In this document: piece after piece, positions 62,360 through 64,000 of the stretch
Layout of the letters: every line of letters starts with the position of its first letter
How positions within the stretch are numbered: the stretch's first letter is position 1
Assembly (NCBI RefSeq): GCF_001625305.1
Contig: NW_017802491.1
Coordinates: forward strand, 4,763,797-4,827,796
Length of the DNA: 64,000 nucleotides
Reading direction: 5' to 3'
Source: Branchiostoma belcheri
Taxonomy: Eukaryota > Chordata > Leptocardii > Amphioxiformes > Branchiostomatidae
Made by a program: the position numbers and the translations under genes
Notes under the pieces: generated by a model
The model's database searches: none
Told to the model about the DNA's origin: nothing
The model's input: the letters and a program-made list of their open reading frames with translations, nothing else

Positions 62360-62565
62360 GGTTTTCCTAAAAGGGACCTCCGGCGCTTTACTTCCCTTAC
62401 AAAAGGATGCCCCTTACAGAAGGTACCAGGTGTAAAGTGCCTTCACCATTGACACTACAGCGGGGCCGGTCAGGTATTCGAACGCCTATAACCTTCACAT
62501 CTCAAGTCAATGCCCGCAAGCACAAACTACTTTGCCACCTCAAGGACGGGTGCTGAGATGTTTAT
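62360..62565 (-). mobile_element. SINE-like element
   Basis: On the minus strand, 'gaggtggcaaagtagtttgtgcttgcggg...ggcgttcgaatacctgaccgg' gives a tRNA-like head with box-B-like GCGTTCGAATACC, followed by 'aatggtgaaggcactttacacctggt', the SINE tail motif. Confidence 0.5.
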
Positions 62566-63543
62566 GGGGAAGACTTGGGTAGATGAGGTGCTATAATGAA
62601 GCAAGCTTTACTTTTTTTCACGGTCTCAAATGGACAGTGACTATAAAGGAAAAGCCTCGCTGATGATGCGCGTGACGCCGCCTGCCGCCCCGCACCTGTT
62701 CATTACAATGATGGTAAACACTCTGTGAGGAAGAACATTTACAACTAGAAAAATGGTGTATTTAACTTTAGTTGGAGTCACAAGGCACTTGAAAAGCAGG
62801 TGTCTCGTTAGTAAGGGGGCTTCTTTGTTCTCCCAGACACAAATGCCTTTCTTGTCTGGAAAGCTGTTTGCTATTACTGCACCCTACGTGTGAAATGACG
62901 CTGTCACGTGTGCTCAGAGACAACCAAGGCACGTTTTCCAAACGTACATGCGCCGTTGCGTGCACATGTATCGTGCGCTCCAGGCACCAGTCGTCACATT
63001 GATTGTAGTACCTAATAACAAAGTTCTATGAGAACATTTTATTGAAATGTCGGACTTAAAAAAACAGTGTTGTATGAAAGCTTTGAATGGATGAACATGC
63101 TCACGCTCACGCCTATATGGTTGTTTGTCTGTACATGTGTACATATTACTGCACTCACGTGTAGTATAGACTCGTTAGCCACACCAACTTTCAAAAGGAT
63201 ATGAAGTTGCAGGGCAAAAGAAGACAGACCTATAGCTATATCCTCCTATGATATCCCACAGATGTTAGGAAAATAGCCATGAAGTCACATACCGGGCTGA
63301 TTTGAAATTTAGACCTTTTTATCAAGCCACTGCATTGATAGATGGAAAACTGTAAGAACTCTGAAGAGAAACGAAGGGACTTTATTCGAATTCAACTGTT
63401 GGACTTTGGGGTAAAATATTTTCCCGGCCCCTTCTAATCCTCTTACAAATAAATAAGGGTGCGTGATGTGGTAAAATGATTATACCATGAAAATGATGCA
63501 TAATTGGAATATGCTTTCAATCAATACTCTATTATTCAATACT

Positions 63544-63605
63544 CTGATGAAGGCGACAGTGGTCGCTGAAAATTTGATCCCTGTATAATTGTGTGTTGGA
63601 ATAAA
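63544..63605 (+). repeat. Repeat with a hammerhead-like core and poly(A) signal
   Basis: CTGATGA (63544-63550), a stem GCGAC/GTCGC with AGTG loop, then GAAA (63568-63571), then AATAAA at 63600-63605. CUGAUGA-stem-GAAA is the catalytic core layout of hammerhead ribozymes. Stems I and III are not evident, so activity is not claimed. Confidence 0.35.
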
Positions 63606-63884
63606 GTTCAACCTTTTACTATGATTACTACCAACACAGACGAACTTTCATTATAATACTCTATTATATTCACCATGTGAGGCCATGCGTAAAATTGCAA
63701 CTAAAGTGAAAGGAACACGATCGCGTAATAAAAAAAAACAAAATGTAACATATGTTCATGAATTATTTTTATGTCTAGGATTAAGATGCTGCTCATATTC
63801 AGTCAATGTCGGTACTATCCGCGACCGTCCTGCTCTTCGAAGTTTGTCACTGAATTGGTGTAGTGCCCCGGGGGGCCCTGTCCA

Positions 63885-63965
63885 CAAATTAGTCCGTGAT
63901 GATTTTATTATATGGATGACGTCCTCTGGGAATCGCAAAACTAATACGAGAGCGCGCGAATAAAA
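63885..63965. mobile_element. TTAG...TATGGATGACGTCC element end
   Basis: 'aattagtccgtgatgattttattatatggatgacgtcctctggg' matches the 43516 and 44970 elements. It runs close to the window edge, so its other end may be outside. Confidence 0.6.
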
Positions 63966-64000
63966 AAATGGCAAAAAAAGTTGCATTCATTGTAAAATCT

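Noticed and set aside
1..64000. CRISPR arrays, bacterial operons, viral genes
   Set aside because: None seen; spliced genes and SINEs show eukaryotic nuclear DNA. The short regular repeats are minisatellites.

Overview
This 64 kb window is animal nuclear DNA: genes are split by introns with GT/AG borders, spacers are AT-rich, and hairpin elements, tRNA-derived SINEs and minisatellites are scattered throughout. A tandem family of NXPE-type proteins, compact genes and abundant hairpin elements fit a cephalochordate (amphioxus, Branchiostoma) best. That assignment is inference; no search was run.

Layout. (1) 0-6.3 kb: a tandem array of about 1.8 kb units on the minus strand, each with a His/Arg-rich, two-transmembrane protein gene. 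Copies B and C end in a Gln/Met-rich segment with five [DN]PQ-type repeats. Copy C carries a 124 bp intron absent from A and B, and copy A has lost the Gln-rich tail. (2) 6.4-19.4 kb: three five-exon NXPE-like genes (neurexophilin-like plus PC-esterase regions). The first two are divergent and the third follows the second in tandem. Reading phases agree across their introns, the GDS and DxxH esterase motifs are intact, and blocks of exons 2 and 5 are almost identical between copies, as expected from gene conversion. (3) 19.5-25.7 kb: a single-exon two-TM protein with a basic N-terminus and acidic C-terminus, a CTCF-like site, a small unrecognised 101-residue ORF among local duplications, and one orphan exon.

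(4) 33.6-38.2 kb, minus strand: a gene assembled here by hand from four small coding exons plus a TATA-driven non-coding first exon. It encodes a predicted 100-residue secreted precursor with signal peptide, acidic propeptide, a Lys-Arg site and a 32-residue C-terminal peptide. (5) 49.1-49.7 kb, minus strand: a second predicted peptide precursor with three copies of a ...SR(Y/L)-Gly-Arg motif separated by acidic spacers, which would give three amidated peptides. The start of its coding exon is present in four degenerate tandem copies. These two precursors are the strongest candidates for undescribed biology.

(6) The rest (about 26-33, 38-49 and 50-64 kb) is gene-poor. It holds a seven-copy minisatellite, several families of inverted-repeat elements seen two to four times, tRNA-derived SINEs, a TG microsatellite and some compositionally distinct blocks that may be conserved non-coding elements.
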